Positions 18,201 to 24,761 of a stretch of DNA of 24,761 nucleotides are shown here, piece by piece (within the stretch, counting starts at the first letter, position 1; each line of letters opens with the position of its first letter). Origin of the DNA: Bigelowiella natans CCMP2755 (Eukaryota > Cercozoa > Chlorarachniophyceae); the NCBI GenBank assembly GCA_000320545.1, contig ADNK01003187.1:15001-39761 (forward strand), given 5' to 3'. The position numbers were made by a program, and so were the translations under genes. The notes under the pieces were generated by a model. That model ran no database searches and had not been told where the DNA came from. It was given only the letters and a program-made list of their open reading frames with translations.

Positions 18201-20752
18201 ATCACCCAGACCCGAAGAGGATGCATCCCCTGGATGCACTCCAACCACCTGAAAAGGGAGCACGATTCCTCAAATCGGTGCAACGCATCATGGGATCATT
18301 CATCTGTCATCCACGATGTGTCAAAGACTTCTGGAACATCATTCGACCTGTCAGCATCCTGAATTCAAAAACAGCTCCACAAGTCTGGGGAAAAGAACAA
18401 CAGATGGCTTCAGATGCTGCGAGGGATGTGCTGAAGTCTTCGTCTTTGCATGTGCCCAAGTTCGAACACATCACCCGTGAGAGTCCATTCCTTGTGGATG
18501 TGGATGCGTCCAAACGTGCTGGTGGAGCTGCTCTGTCTCAAGTGGTTGATGGGGTGGAGCGCCTCACATGTTGCTTCAGCTTCACCTGGCGCAAACATCA
18601 GATGAAATGGCACGCAATGAGAAAAGAATTTGACAACGGTGCTAGGAGTCTGGACTGCTTCAGCATCTTCATTGAGGGATTTCCAACGCGTGCAAGAATG
18701 GATGCAAAGGTTGCCATGCACATGGTGGCACATGGACAAGATCAATTGCGCGAACCTCACACCAGAATCTCCGCAGCTTGCAACTCGCACATGCCAGTGG
18801 GTGTTGAACACAGAGAGGGCCCGAGCCACAAAAATGCGGATTGCATCAGTGGGCCTGGACACAGTGTTGAAGATGATGCGGATGAAGAAACACTGGTCAA
18901 TCTCTTCCCTCTCCACCATGCTTCGGCAATGCTCAAATGCTTTGGTGATGAATCAAAAAATGGCACCTGCTTGAGCTGCAACCAACCGGCAGTTGGACAC
19001 CATCCCACAGATGCAGAGGTTGAACTTGCTTGCTCACAACTGTGTTGTGATGTGGCGAAGAAGGTGGGCTTTGACGAGTCCAAGTTTCGCATCCTTTTTG
19101 AAAGGATGAACACAAAAAACAAATCAAACCAGAGCAAGCTCACTCCTGAAGTTGATGCTGCGCGCTTCGACGGGGACTCAATGATCCACCCGTGCTCCAC
19201 GTTGGCGCATGAAGCAGATGAATGCATGGAGAACTGTGACACAATGGAATGCGGAATGGAGTTCTCACCTTTGCAGTCGGACAGTGTGGAGGTGGAGCTC
19301 AAGTGCGATGCATCATCTGAGCGCCTACCTGCAGAACAACGGGCAGAGTTCACTGAAATGTTCGCAGCTCTGGAAAATGAAGGCAATCCAAATCATGCTC
19401 TTGCTGCGGCACAATGCAAAATTGTGGACAATGCCTTGCACAAGTGCGGCGACTGTGAGAACGACGACCACAGTGTCCCTTTGCTCATTGTGGTTCCTGA
19501 TCAATGTCGGACTGAAATCATGGACGCCCACCACACAACGAATCTTGCAAATCACAGATGTGCAAATGACATGGCAACAAAAATCCTGCAAGCACATTGC
19601 TGGAAAGGCTTGACGCATTCATGCAAAAAATGTGTTGCAACCTGTCAGGCATGCATCAGAACAAAATCTCGCATGAAGCAATTGCCTTGCAAGCAGCTGC
19701 AGATGAGAGGAGCAATGGAAGCCGTGTCGATTGATGCCATTGGACGCATGGAAGGAAAGTGTCACCACATGCTGAATGCGTGCACCTTGTCGACAGGATG
19801 CATTTTCGCGAAACACTGCAAGAAACTTGACGCTGAAGTCATGGCAGAGTTTCCATTCGACTTCATTGTCGTGTTTGGTGCACCTCGTGAGATCCTCACT
19901 GACCAGGGACCTGAATTTGTGAACAGCGTCATGTTGCACTTGAAGAACAGATTCGGTTTTGCAAAACTCACCACATCGAGCAAATCCAAAACGGGCAACT
20001 CACTGATTGAAAGAAAGAATGGAGTGCTCAACAACGGAACATTGGCACAGCTCACACAACAGTCTGAATCGAGACACAATTGGCACAAAGAATCACCTCA
20101 TGCTGTCTTCTCAGCCAACACTTTGTTGCCCAATGCTCGAGGAAACTCGTGCGCTGAGCTCCTGTTCGGGTTTCAACCCAAGTTGGAAGGAGACTTGAAC
20201 GGCAAACGTGCACCTGTGAGAGAGGAGAAAGTCGGAGACGACATTGACTCTCGCATTCAAATTGCAAAGAAGATGAGACAGTTGTTCCTGACGGATGGAT
20301 CTGAATGGAGATTCTTGAAAAACTTCAAACGCAATGACAAGATGGGGCAACTGAAACGATGCAAAGTGGGGGATCCAGTGTGGTTGTGCCGTGATGAGGA
20401 CCGCAAAGGGCATCGTGTTGCTCCGCATTTCGCGCTGAAAAAGACAGGCCCCGTCCTGATCACAGCGAGCATCAGAGATTCCAACACTTGCAGAGTGGAA
20501 GATCCTGAAACAAGTCATCGAAACGCAGTTCATGCAAAGTGCTTGTCTCCCTTTGGCACCTTCACAGCATCACCGGAAGCTGCAGTGCCACCACAGGATG
20601 AAGCGTCTTCGTCGGAGAGTGATCAAGATCTGTTCAATGATTCATCGGGGGATGAGGAAGAAGAGGATGATGCTGACATCAGTGCACGCAACGTTCTGAT
20701 GCACACTCGTGCCCGCAAGGCACCTGATCGTGGAGCCTTCGTGTCACATTGA
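15131..20752 (+). CDS. Gag-Pol polyprotein, single frame of 1873 residues
   Basis: It encodes the retrotransposon capsid and enzymes. Visible domains: Gag-like charged region to about residue 370; two CCCH zinc fingers (C382, C391, C397, H401 and C411, C419, C425, H429); retropepsin with LLDDGSQ (D528) and IIGQDM near 607; RT from about 820, with D908 in DAKSGW, LPFGHKNAPQMF, and D970-D971 in VHVDD; RNase H with D1123/D1125, E1166 and D1237; integrase with H1468, H1475, C1505, C1508 and a catalytic D1535, D1591, E1627 triad with 35 residues between the last two; a GPY/F-like end (VGDPVWLC, KTGPV, NTCRVED). All catalytic acids are present. The frame starts inside the 5' LTR and runs through the primer-binding region; M40 at 15248 is an alternative start. 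There is no Tyr after about residue 775. Gag and Pol are fused without a frameshift, so their ratio must be set another way. Confidence 0.93.
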   Translation: MSGDELAGLAETEADTGRMLSVVADGSGAVEGKEKVPEVMHIETGGPVAAGAAGDLKESNWQEVLLRMEIDKFRMVLEGVSIQEKLAVDFNKDVRSLRDNRSSRRFFMDRCGDKGVPEKTWKCFTENPEVAEDLTDEEDATVAEEKKQNEMREQDIGDHRGMSHRAKAVEMFGKKMKVRGELDPAFIYREKFRKRVRRIQSQIAGHSELFGADVRFGCEFFRTILSQDARDRFDLYVKKQEKERQCQMDHREKLEQGMQHLCGEESPQDTRFGFNKEFDKLRKEKFRFVDQTHSKYKQVCSLFPTYKIDRYDRMNHYKILLQNHRYGRSLLLAMAHYDTTGMTPAELFKQLRIREEIIQESQPKYNSVNAIGMEGNKKKKICFNFHKKGTCRYGNECKYSHEKGGKSNRLCKYIREGKCKWGKRCRFSHDLGDKAANLSKVTVDASYPKVNPSPHPSSNTLNSDWRESGKDVVQTVENDMTELAKINIPQVNIASKPYNANESLRQRNVLRVFVEGKSGPAEMKALLDDGSQPTTISLQKIKLLSKLGVKMKRTKMSGQVRGLSTTCVRMEGEVEFEIRVKCKTARGGYVRLRIFAIVLDGNVNFEFIIGQDMRNLYRIMSYPDPKPEHRKVTIDGTPVCSYPCTSHLRNANSLILESNLLALPAVAQDAGVNEGKRNKAKRLLNSCLVHETLDLLDAADSRLRECDHVCGTGVPDEEIKHSLGKIVSLQYVHRESERTNAELASGDCLRMLNRVEKEFRAGSTLMTSREQFCYLRRVLCRCSSRFVENAPETGELRVPKHEVHDCLLPGKKFVHQKAHRLPPDRLNAMETELEELEKHGSCCEVSNEEKVTATSPAFPVWDKGKSTCRVVISMKKVNDAVELMHFVVPMTENTTRKAMTKNWVTSTDAKSGWPQMGCTKKTQMTFAFATQKCARSSLGLPFGHKNAPQMFAWLMIQIIKGLNDTVVHVDDHCNMGDTFMAALLEFTRFVQRAETKNLCPSAEKSQAFPKELSMVGVVRKNGKHHPDPKRMHPLDALQPPEKGARFLKSVQRIMGSFICHPRCVKDFWNIIRPVSILNSKTAPQVWGKEQQMASDAARDVLKSSSLHVPKFEHITRESPFLVDVDASKRAGGAALSQVVDGVERLTCCFSFTWRKHQMKWHAMRKEFDNGARSLDCFSIFIEGFPTRARMDAKVAMHMVAHGQDQLREPHTRISAACNSHMPVGVEHREGPSHKNADCISGPGHSVEDDADEETLVNLFPLHHASAMLKCFGDESKNGTCLSCNQPAVGHHPTDAEVELACSQLCCDVAKKVGFDESKFRILFERMNTKNKSNQSKLTPEVDAARFDGDSMIHPCSTLAHEADECMENCDTMECGMEFSPLQSDSVEVELKCDASSERLPAEQRAEFTEMFAALENEGNPNHALAAAQCKIVDNALHKCGDCENDDHSVPLLIVVPDQCRTEIMDAHHTTNLANHRCANDMATKILQAHCWKGLTHSCKKCVATCQACIRTKSRMKQLPCKQLQMRGAMEAVSIDAIGRMEGKCHHMLNACTLSTGCIFAKHCKKLDAEVMAEFPFDFIVVFGAPREILTDQGPEFVNSVMLHLKNRFGFAKLTTSSKSKTGNSLIERKNGVLNNGTLAQLTQQSESRHNWHKESPHAVFSANTLLPNARGNSCAELLFGFQPKLEGDLNGKRAPVREEKVGDDIDSRIQIAKKMRQLFLTDGSEWRFLKNFKRNDKMGQLKRCKVGDPVWLCRDEDRKGHRVAPHFALKKTGPVLITASIRDSNTCRVEDPETSHRNAVHAKCLSPFGTFTASPEAAVPPQDEASSSESDQDLFNDSSGDEEEEDDADISARNVLMHTRARKAPDRGAFVSH
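15205..15221 (+). promoter_or_regulatory. Candidate primer-binding site
   Basis: TGGCAGCGGCGCAGTGG starts two bases after the 5' LTR. The opening TGG would pair with a tRNA CCA end, the standard position for minus-strand priming. I could not match it to a specific tRNA. It lies inside the gag-pol reading frame, which is unusual. Confidence 0.45.
15661..17454 (+). other. Normal-TpA block inside the retrotransposon (Gag to protease)
   Basis: TpA is common here (I count nearly 40 in 15661-16440 alone), and codons ATA, TTA, CTA, TAC and TAT are used freely. Upstream (14781-15660) I count four TpA in 880 nt. Downstream (17455-20867) I count five in about 3.4 kb. The block carries the Tyr-containing part of Gag, both zinc fingers, the protease and the linker to RT. 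It reads through in one frame at both edges. Confidence 0.85.
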
Positions 20753-20850
20753 ACTTGCAATGGAAGTCCAAGTTTCCAAGTGTTCCGTTCAGTTTGTGCA
20801 AGTGCACATGGATTGTTGCATCAAGTTGGTTTTGCGACGTCCGCAAATTC
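20753..20850 (+). other. 3' untranslated part of the retrotransposon
   Basis: A short TpA-free stretch between the gag-pol TGA and the polypurine tract. No further frame, tandem repeat or env remnant is seen. Confidence 0.7.
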
Positions 20851-20867
20851 AAAAAAGGGGGGAATGA
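20851..20867 (+). promoter_or_regulatory. Polypurine tract for plus-strand priming
   Basis: The 17-nt sequence AAAAAAGGGGGGAATGA, purine except for one T, lies immediately before the TG of the 3' LTR. That is exactly where plus-strand DNA synthesis primes in LTR retrotransposons. Confidence 0.88.
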
Positions 20868-21289
20868 TGCAACGGCGGAAAATTCAAAGGAATTTGACCG
20901 TTGAAAGTGGTCAATCAAGTCAAGTTGATCCCGTTGAAATGCCCTGCAGTTTTGGCAGTTTTGGGTTTGGTTGGTGCTGTCAGTTGATGAGCAAATTGAG
21001 TCATCAAATGGGAAGCAAGTGGTTTGGGAAAACCAAGTTTGTGTGCACGTAGCTGCCTCGATTGGTCAATGGCAGCGAACCCGCATCTGGCAGTCAGTTC
21101 GCTAGAAGTTTGAAAGCGGTCAGTGTGTTTGTTTGAGCGTGCACATGCGTGTGTTCTGAAGTCACCAATGTCATCAGGGTTTCATTGTTCATTGGAAAGT
21201 TTGATTGTTTTTGCTGAATGAGCGGCGACGAGCTTGCTAGTTTGGCAGAGACAGAAGCCGACACTGGGAGGATGCTCTCAGTGGTCGCA
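20868..21289 (+). repeat. 3' long terminal repeat
   Basis: A 422-bp copy of 14781-15202. Differences: ACGTAGC here against ACGCAGC in the left copy; CGCATCTGG against CGCACCTGG; GCTAGTTT against GCTGGTTT. In all three the right copy has T/A where the left has C/G, and two of the three make or break a TpA. The copied ATG frame (21219 on) reads out of the LTR into flanking DNA and is not a gene. Confidence 0.97.
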
Positions 21290-21294
21290 CTGGT
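21290..21294. repeat. Target-site duplication, right copy (CTGGT)
   Basis: Identical to 14776-14780. Removing 14781-21294 restores the empty site. Confidence 0.95.
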
Positions 21295-21655
21295 TTCCCA
21301 ACAACTTCATTTGCATGTTCCTTCACAGACACCAAACATGCATGCCTCCTCCATGTTTCGAAACCGTCGCGTGTGCGTTTTTTGCAATGCACACAATGAC
21401 AGGCAGTGGCACGTGAACACAACGAGTGAACGCTCTTGGGCCCCAAGCAAAGCTGCATTGTGAAAAGATCATTGCGTTTTCATGCATGTGGCAAAGGCAA
21501 ATTGCAAGCCTTGTGTGTTTGCACGTTCTTTTCTGGTTTTTCACACCATGTGTTTTGCTTCTTTTGCACACGTGTTCTTGTGACACACGCGTGTTCATAA
21601 ACACACACGTGCACTAGAGGCCATGTTTCATGGTCCTCATCGCCATCAAGTGAGC
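21290..21655. other. TpA-poor tract: right half of the retrotransposon target site
   Basis: In about 365 nt I find two TpA: one in CATAAA near 21597 and one inside CTAG near 21614. The sequence is rich in TGCA, CACGTG and ACAC/TGTG words, like the left half. No gene is recognised. TpA returns at about 21658, a few bases before the stop codon of the convergent minus-strand gene. Confidence 0.82.
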
Positions 21656-21670
21656 ACCTACCGGCCAATG

Positions 21671-21992
21671 TCAGACCAGATGCTTCGTGCAAGGCGCGCA
21701 TTGGACCACATCAATCCTCTCGTCTCTGCCACAATTCCAGTAAAGGGAGGGGGGGGAGGGAGGGCGACAAAATGAAAATAAGAAATTATTCGCACTCTAC
21801 TCAGCATCGTCATTGTTCAGAATATGCATGAAATGTCTGCTGCCGCTCCAAACACCAATCGAACCAATCAAGACAACTAATATTACATCGTGATCATTAC
21901 AATAGCCACGAGCACCCACTACCATCCTTGCTATTAATATTGGCCTCATCACCGCTATCATCGCTTCTACAATCAGAGTATATCATCATAAT

Positions 21993-22023
<31 letters not shown>

Positions 22024-22133
22024 AGCATCATCGTCGGAATACCTTGGGATGTGCCGTAGCTGCATGTCGTCGATGTTGGTTCGGTCGGACCTCTTCCAGA
22101 CAGTCTGCCAGGCGTATCATTCAAACAGTATTG

Positions 22134-22173
<40 letters not shown>

Positions 22174-23585
22174 TATATATTCTACCTACAAGTTCGGAAG
22201 TAAGGAACGCTGTTATTATGGATATAGGAACGAGGATCGAGCAGCTTGTGCTTCATTGTGTTGTTTACTTCTACCACCACCACCACTACTACTACCACTA
22301 CTACCAGCTACAGCTACAGCTACTATTCAGCAGCATTTTCTTCTGCTCGCATGGCGCACATGAGTTATGCTCTATAACAAACCAAGCAATCGACACTCAT
22401 CGGCCAAGAGGGGAGGGGGAGCTGCAGAATCTGTAGGGAGTGGGAGAGGAGGAGGAGGAGGAGGAGGAGCAGGAGACACAACAGGGCAGTGATAATTGTC
22501 ATTTCACAGCAGAGATAACAGCACCACAAGGAAGAATAAAGATAGAAACGACTCTTCGGAGCCCGAAAACCTACTACTCACTGACCTTGTGGAACCCATG
22601 AGCGAGCTCAAGTTGAAAGTCGCTGTGAGGATGCACGGAATCATCGATAAATGGGTGCGAACGATAGACAGAGAGATGCGGGAGAGGGGAAGGGGGGAGG
22701 GGTAGAGAAATGGTGGATTCTCAGCCCGGAGCACACATAAAGCCATACTGATTGATGATGTATGATTTGATGGCGGTATTGGTCTTTGCTTTTGGGGGGA
22801 AAAACAAAGATGGTGATGGCTGATTTCTCGTCGAGAAATTGAGCGCCATTTCTCGCCCACAAGCACCGCCCAGCGCGGAAATCAAAGCAGCTGCTGGCGA
22901 GTGTCCGCGTGAGGCAGGGGAGGGTGGAAAGAAAGAAAAAGGATGAACCTGGAGGTGGAGCGTCCCCACGGGTTTTCTTGGTGCGTGTTTGGAAAGTTCT
23001 CCTGTGTTGCATTCATTCAAGGTACGACCGGAAGGAAGGGGGGGGGGGGGGGGGAGGGGATCGGTGAATGATTGTGACTTGAGAACTATAAAGCGAATTT
23101 CTTTGGAAAACAATACGATTATGACGTTTGAAGACGCAAATGGAAACAACGCATATGCGATTCCCTCCTCTTCGTCTCTCACGGTCTAAGTGAGTAGTGC
23201 TCCGACCCCGATGTGGATGACAATGTCGCCGGTATAGTTCTCGAGGCACTTCAGCGCAACGCTCTGCCATCGTACCGAAGAGGAGATAATGAGTTGTTTC
23301 ATCTAATCTTTTAAATATACCAAATATTCTAAAAAGGAAAAAAAAACGTTACTATTGGCATGAGGGTGGGGCCAGTGTGTACGTGTTTCCTCCCGCACCA
23401 ATGCATATTAACAATACCTCCATCGAGACCTCGAAATCATCCGGGTAGCAAAGCATTAAGCTGCGGTTCTCTTCTTTGTGGTGCGAAGACGGCGTTGAGG
23501 AGAGGGGAGAACAGTAATAGATTCAGATAAAAACTAGTACTAAACAAATCACTGGTAAGACAAATCGTCGGAAATATATAATAAC

Positions 23586-23628
<43 letters not shown>

Positions 23629-23888
23629 CAACAATAATAAACACATTCGCTATAATGAGAGAACACTCCGATGTGTTGCTGCCTGACCTCCACCGTCTCC
23701 GCCTCGGCCCTTCAAGACCTCAGGCCCCCCACGCCTTCGTATGTGTTATGATTACGATGTGAAAGCAGCGCAGCGAATAAGTCGGCGATGATACTGCGTG
23801 CTGCCTGGGCGGCGCATGATTTCCAACAAAAAGAGTTGGAAGATACATAGCAAGTATAGCCAGTGTTGTCTATGTAGATATCTATCTA

Positions 23889-23927
<39 letters not shown>

Positions 23928-23995
23928 GAGTTAATACCTGACTTTCGTCCATGCAGTCTTCAACTCTCGCATGTCGTATCCAACCCAGTCAACCC
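21671..23995 (-). CDS. Conserved uncharacterised protein, C-terminal part in nine tiny exons; 5' end not found
   Basis: Minus-strand exons, all in phase with GT-AG junctions: 23995-23938, 23734-23688, 23473-23418, 23263-23207, 23001-22949, 22622-22586, 22430-22383, 22104-22043, 21725-21671 (TGA). The joined product of about 157 residues contains, in order: VDWVGYDM; RRGGPEVLKGR; NRSLMLCYPDD; ALKCLENYTGDIVIHIGE; PWGRSTSSDFQLEL; LPSWPMSVDCLTVWKR; DERIDVVQCAPCTKHLV. This motif string matches my memory of an uncharacterised protein family of algae and fungi whose members have LLLCYPP, a YxGDxVIHVGE-like segment, PWGRSxSxxFQ and a closing VWKR. The Leu-Cys-Tyr-Pro strand and Gly-rich turns suggest a Rossmann-like, perhaps methyltransferase-like fold; no function is claimed. 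Expected earlier exons lie to the right; 24664-24638 (DVYWEYIPK) is a weak candidate. Confidence 0.8.
21985..22030. repeat. (ATC)n(AGC)n microsatellite in an intron
   Basis: Triplet repeats in the last intron of the minus-strand gene, close to the donor of its penultimate exon. Confidence 0.9.
22135..22170. repeat. (TA)n microsatellite in an intron
   Basis: About 18 TA units in the intron between the seventh and eighth placed exons. Such TA runs are normal outside the TpA-poor tracts, which makes those tracts more striking. Confidence 0.93.
22272..22470. repeat. (CCA/CTA)n and (GGA)n low-complexity repeats
   Basis: A CCA/CTA run lies at about 22272-22325 in the intron. A GGA run at about 22446-22470 is, in the gene sense, a TCC pyrimidine tract directly upstream of the acceptor at 22431. 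Confidence 0.85.
23038..23055. repeat. Poly-G run upstream (in sense) of an acceptor
   Basis: About 18 G on the plus strand. In the sense of the minus gene it is poly-C about 37-54 nt upstream of the exon beginning at 23001. Confidence 0.88.
23589..23624. repeat. (TA)n microsatellite in an intron
   Basis: About 18 TA units between the second and third placed exons of the minus-strand gene. Confidence 0.93.
23892..23921. repeat. (TA)n microsatellite in an intron
   Basis: About 15 TA units shortly downstream (in sense) of the donor of the first placed exon. Confidence 0.93.
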
Positions 23996-24761
23996 CTTAC
24001 AAATGCCATATCGCTGCTCAGAGTATAGCCGCTGCCGTCACCATTTCCACCACAAAAGCATCGTGCGAGGAAAGCAGACCTCTATCGATCAACAACTTGC
24101 CCCAGTACCCCCCCCCGCACGCGATCTACCCACAGCAACAACGGGCGCAGGGGAGGAGGAGGGGATAGGTCATGGAGAGGGGAGCGAGGAGGCGCATAAT
24201 AAAAAAAGGGCGGGAGAGGAGTAAAAACAACGAGTCGTCAGAACCGAAGCAAATATACAGAGGATAATGACGTTGATAATAGTATTGAGGAGGTCTTTAT
24301 ACCATAGATATGACGATGGAAGTAACGACGATAACACAGATGATGCTGATAACGATGCTGCTGCTGCTGCTGATGATGATGACAGTCATCGCAGAGTGCG
24401 GAAGTACAAGGGGGGGGGGGGGGGGGGGGGGGGAACCCCCCTTGAAAAAAATTAAACAAGAAGGAACGGCCAAACCCCCGGGGTAAATGAGATGATGGTG
24501 AAGTTGACCCCTTTTAGCGGGCCCAAAGGCCCAATTGGTTTTTTAACCCGTCTTTTTCAGGAAACCCCCAGGGTTAACTTGTTTCCCCCCCCAAACAACA
24601 TTTTAAAAAAAAAATTTTTCAATTAAATGTAATTTACCTTCGGGATGTATTCCCAATAGACGTCCTCCCCGCCCCGGCCCCCCAAATATAGAAATAAGAG
24701 GGGGATACAAAAAGTAAATGAGTAAGGGGAAGAAGGGTGTAGGGGGCCCTTTCTCTCTTTT
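23996..24761. other. Unresolved 5' region of the minus-strand gene; unreliable sequence at the end
   Basis: No exon can be placed with confidence. There is a CTG/CAG-type triplet run at about 24356-24370 and a 24-G run at 24410-24433. From about 24434 on nearly every base is part of an expanded homopolymer (A, C, G and T alike), which looks like uncorrected long-read or contig-end error. Open frames across this part should not be trusted. Confidence 0.6.

Larger units (their letters stand above)
14781..21289 (+). mobile_element. Complete Ty3/gypsy-type LTR retrotransposon (6,509 bp)
   Basis: Two equal 422-bp LTRs with TG...CA ends are flanked by a CTGGT duplication. A polypurine tract abuts the right LTR. 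One uninterrupted gag-pol frame has the domain order Gag, protease, RT, RNase H, integrase, which is the Ty3/gypsy order. LTR divergence of 3 in 422 (about 0.7%) indicates a recent insertion. The element sits inside a TpA-poor tract and is itself TpA-poor except for 15661-17454. It has no captured host gene and no envelope-like frame. The GPY/F-like module near the end is recognisable, but I see no chromodomain. Confidence 0.96.

Noticed and set aside
14781-21289. Hypermutation of this retrotransposon copy after insertion as the cause of TpA loss
   Set aside because: Independent mutation of two LTRs would leave many sites with TG in one and CA in the other. Only three differences exist, so most of the loss was inherited from the source element.
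21219-21463. An 81-codon frame starting in the 3' LTR
   Set aside because: It is the LTR copy of the gag-pol start running into unrelated TpA-poor flank. It is a by-product of the repeat.
1-24761. CRISPR arrays, tRNA or rRNA genes, prokaryotic operons
   Set aside because: No spaced direct repeats, no cloverleaf-like sequence and no Shine-Dalgarno-led gene clusters were seen. The genes have spliceosomal introns.

Overview
This is nuclear DNA from an intron-rich eukaryote. Coding regions are split by GT-AG introns, and microsatellites and homopolymer runs are dense. A nucleus-encoded, bacterial-type EttA ATPase carries what looks like a signal peptide plus transit peptide, with Phe near the predicted cleavage site. 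That points to an alga with a secondary red-type plastid (a stramenopile or relative). The lineage is an inference.

Layout, left to right. At 344-697 (-) lies an intronless profilin. At 1834-2587 (+) is a secreted Hint (hedgehog/intein-type) protein that appears broken. At 3602-6764 (-) is folD (methylene-THF dehydrogenase/cyclohydrolase), rebuilt here from 14 small in-phase exons. At 7590-8438 (+) is an intronless coiled-coil protein of unknown function. At about 10089-13865 (+) is an ettA-like ABC-F gene in 11 in-phase exons. At 14781-21289 is a complete, young Ty3/gypsy-type LTR retrotransposon: two 422-bp LTRs with 3 differences, a CTGGT target duplication on both sides, and one 1873-codon gag-pol ORF. 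At 21671-23995 (-) is the 3' part of a conserved uncharacterised gene in nine tiny exons. The last 300 bases or so look like poor-quality assembly.

The most unusual signal is compositional. Several tracts have almost no TpA dinucleotide although A, T and ApT are common. These are 9090-9924 (none in 835 nt), 14038-14780 with 21290-21655 (the two halves of the DNA the retrotransposon entered), both LTRs, and the pol half of the retrotransposon (17455-20867). In the flanking tracts the surviving TpAs lie almost only inside CTAG. In pol the effect removes every tyrosine codon from the last ~1,098 residues, and His or Cys stand where relatives have Tyr, even in the RT Y-x-D-D box. The gag/protease block (about 15661-17454) has normal TpA, with sharp edges. 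This looks like an undescribed TpA-erasing mutational process (TA to TG/CA) or an equally strong constraint, inherited by a mobile-element family that is still active.

The cellular genes do not form a functional cluster. folD acts in one-carbon metabolism, the EttA-like protein in organellar translation, and profilin in actin dynamics.
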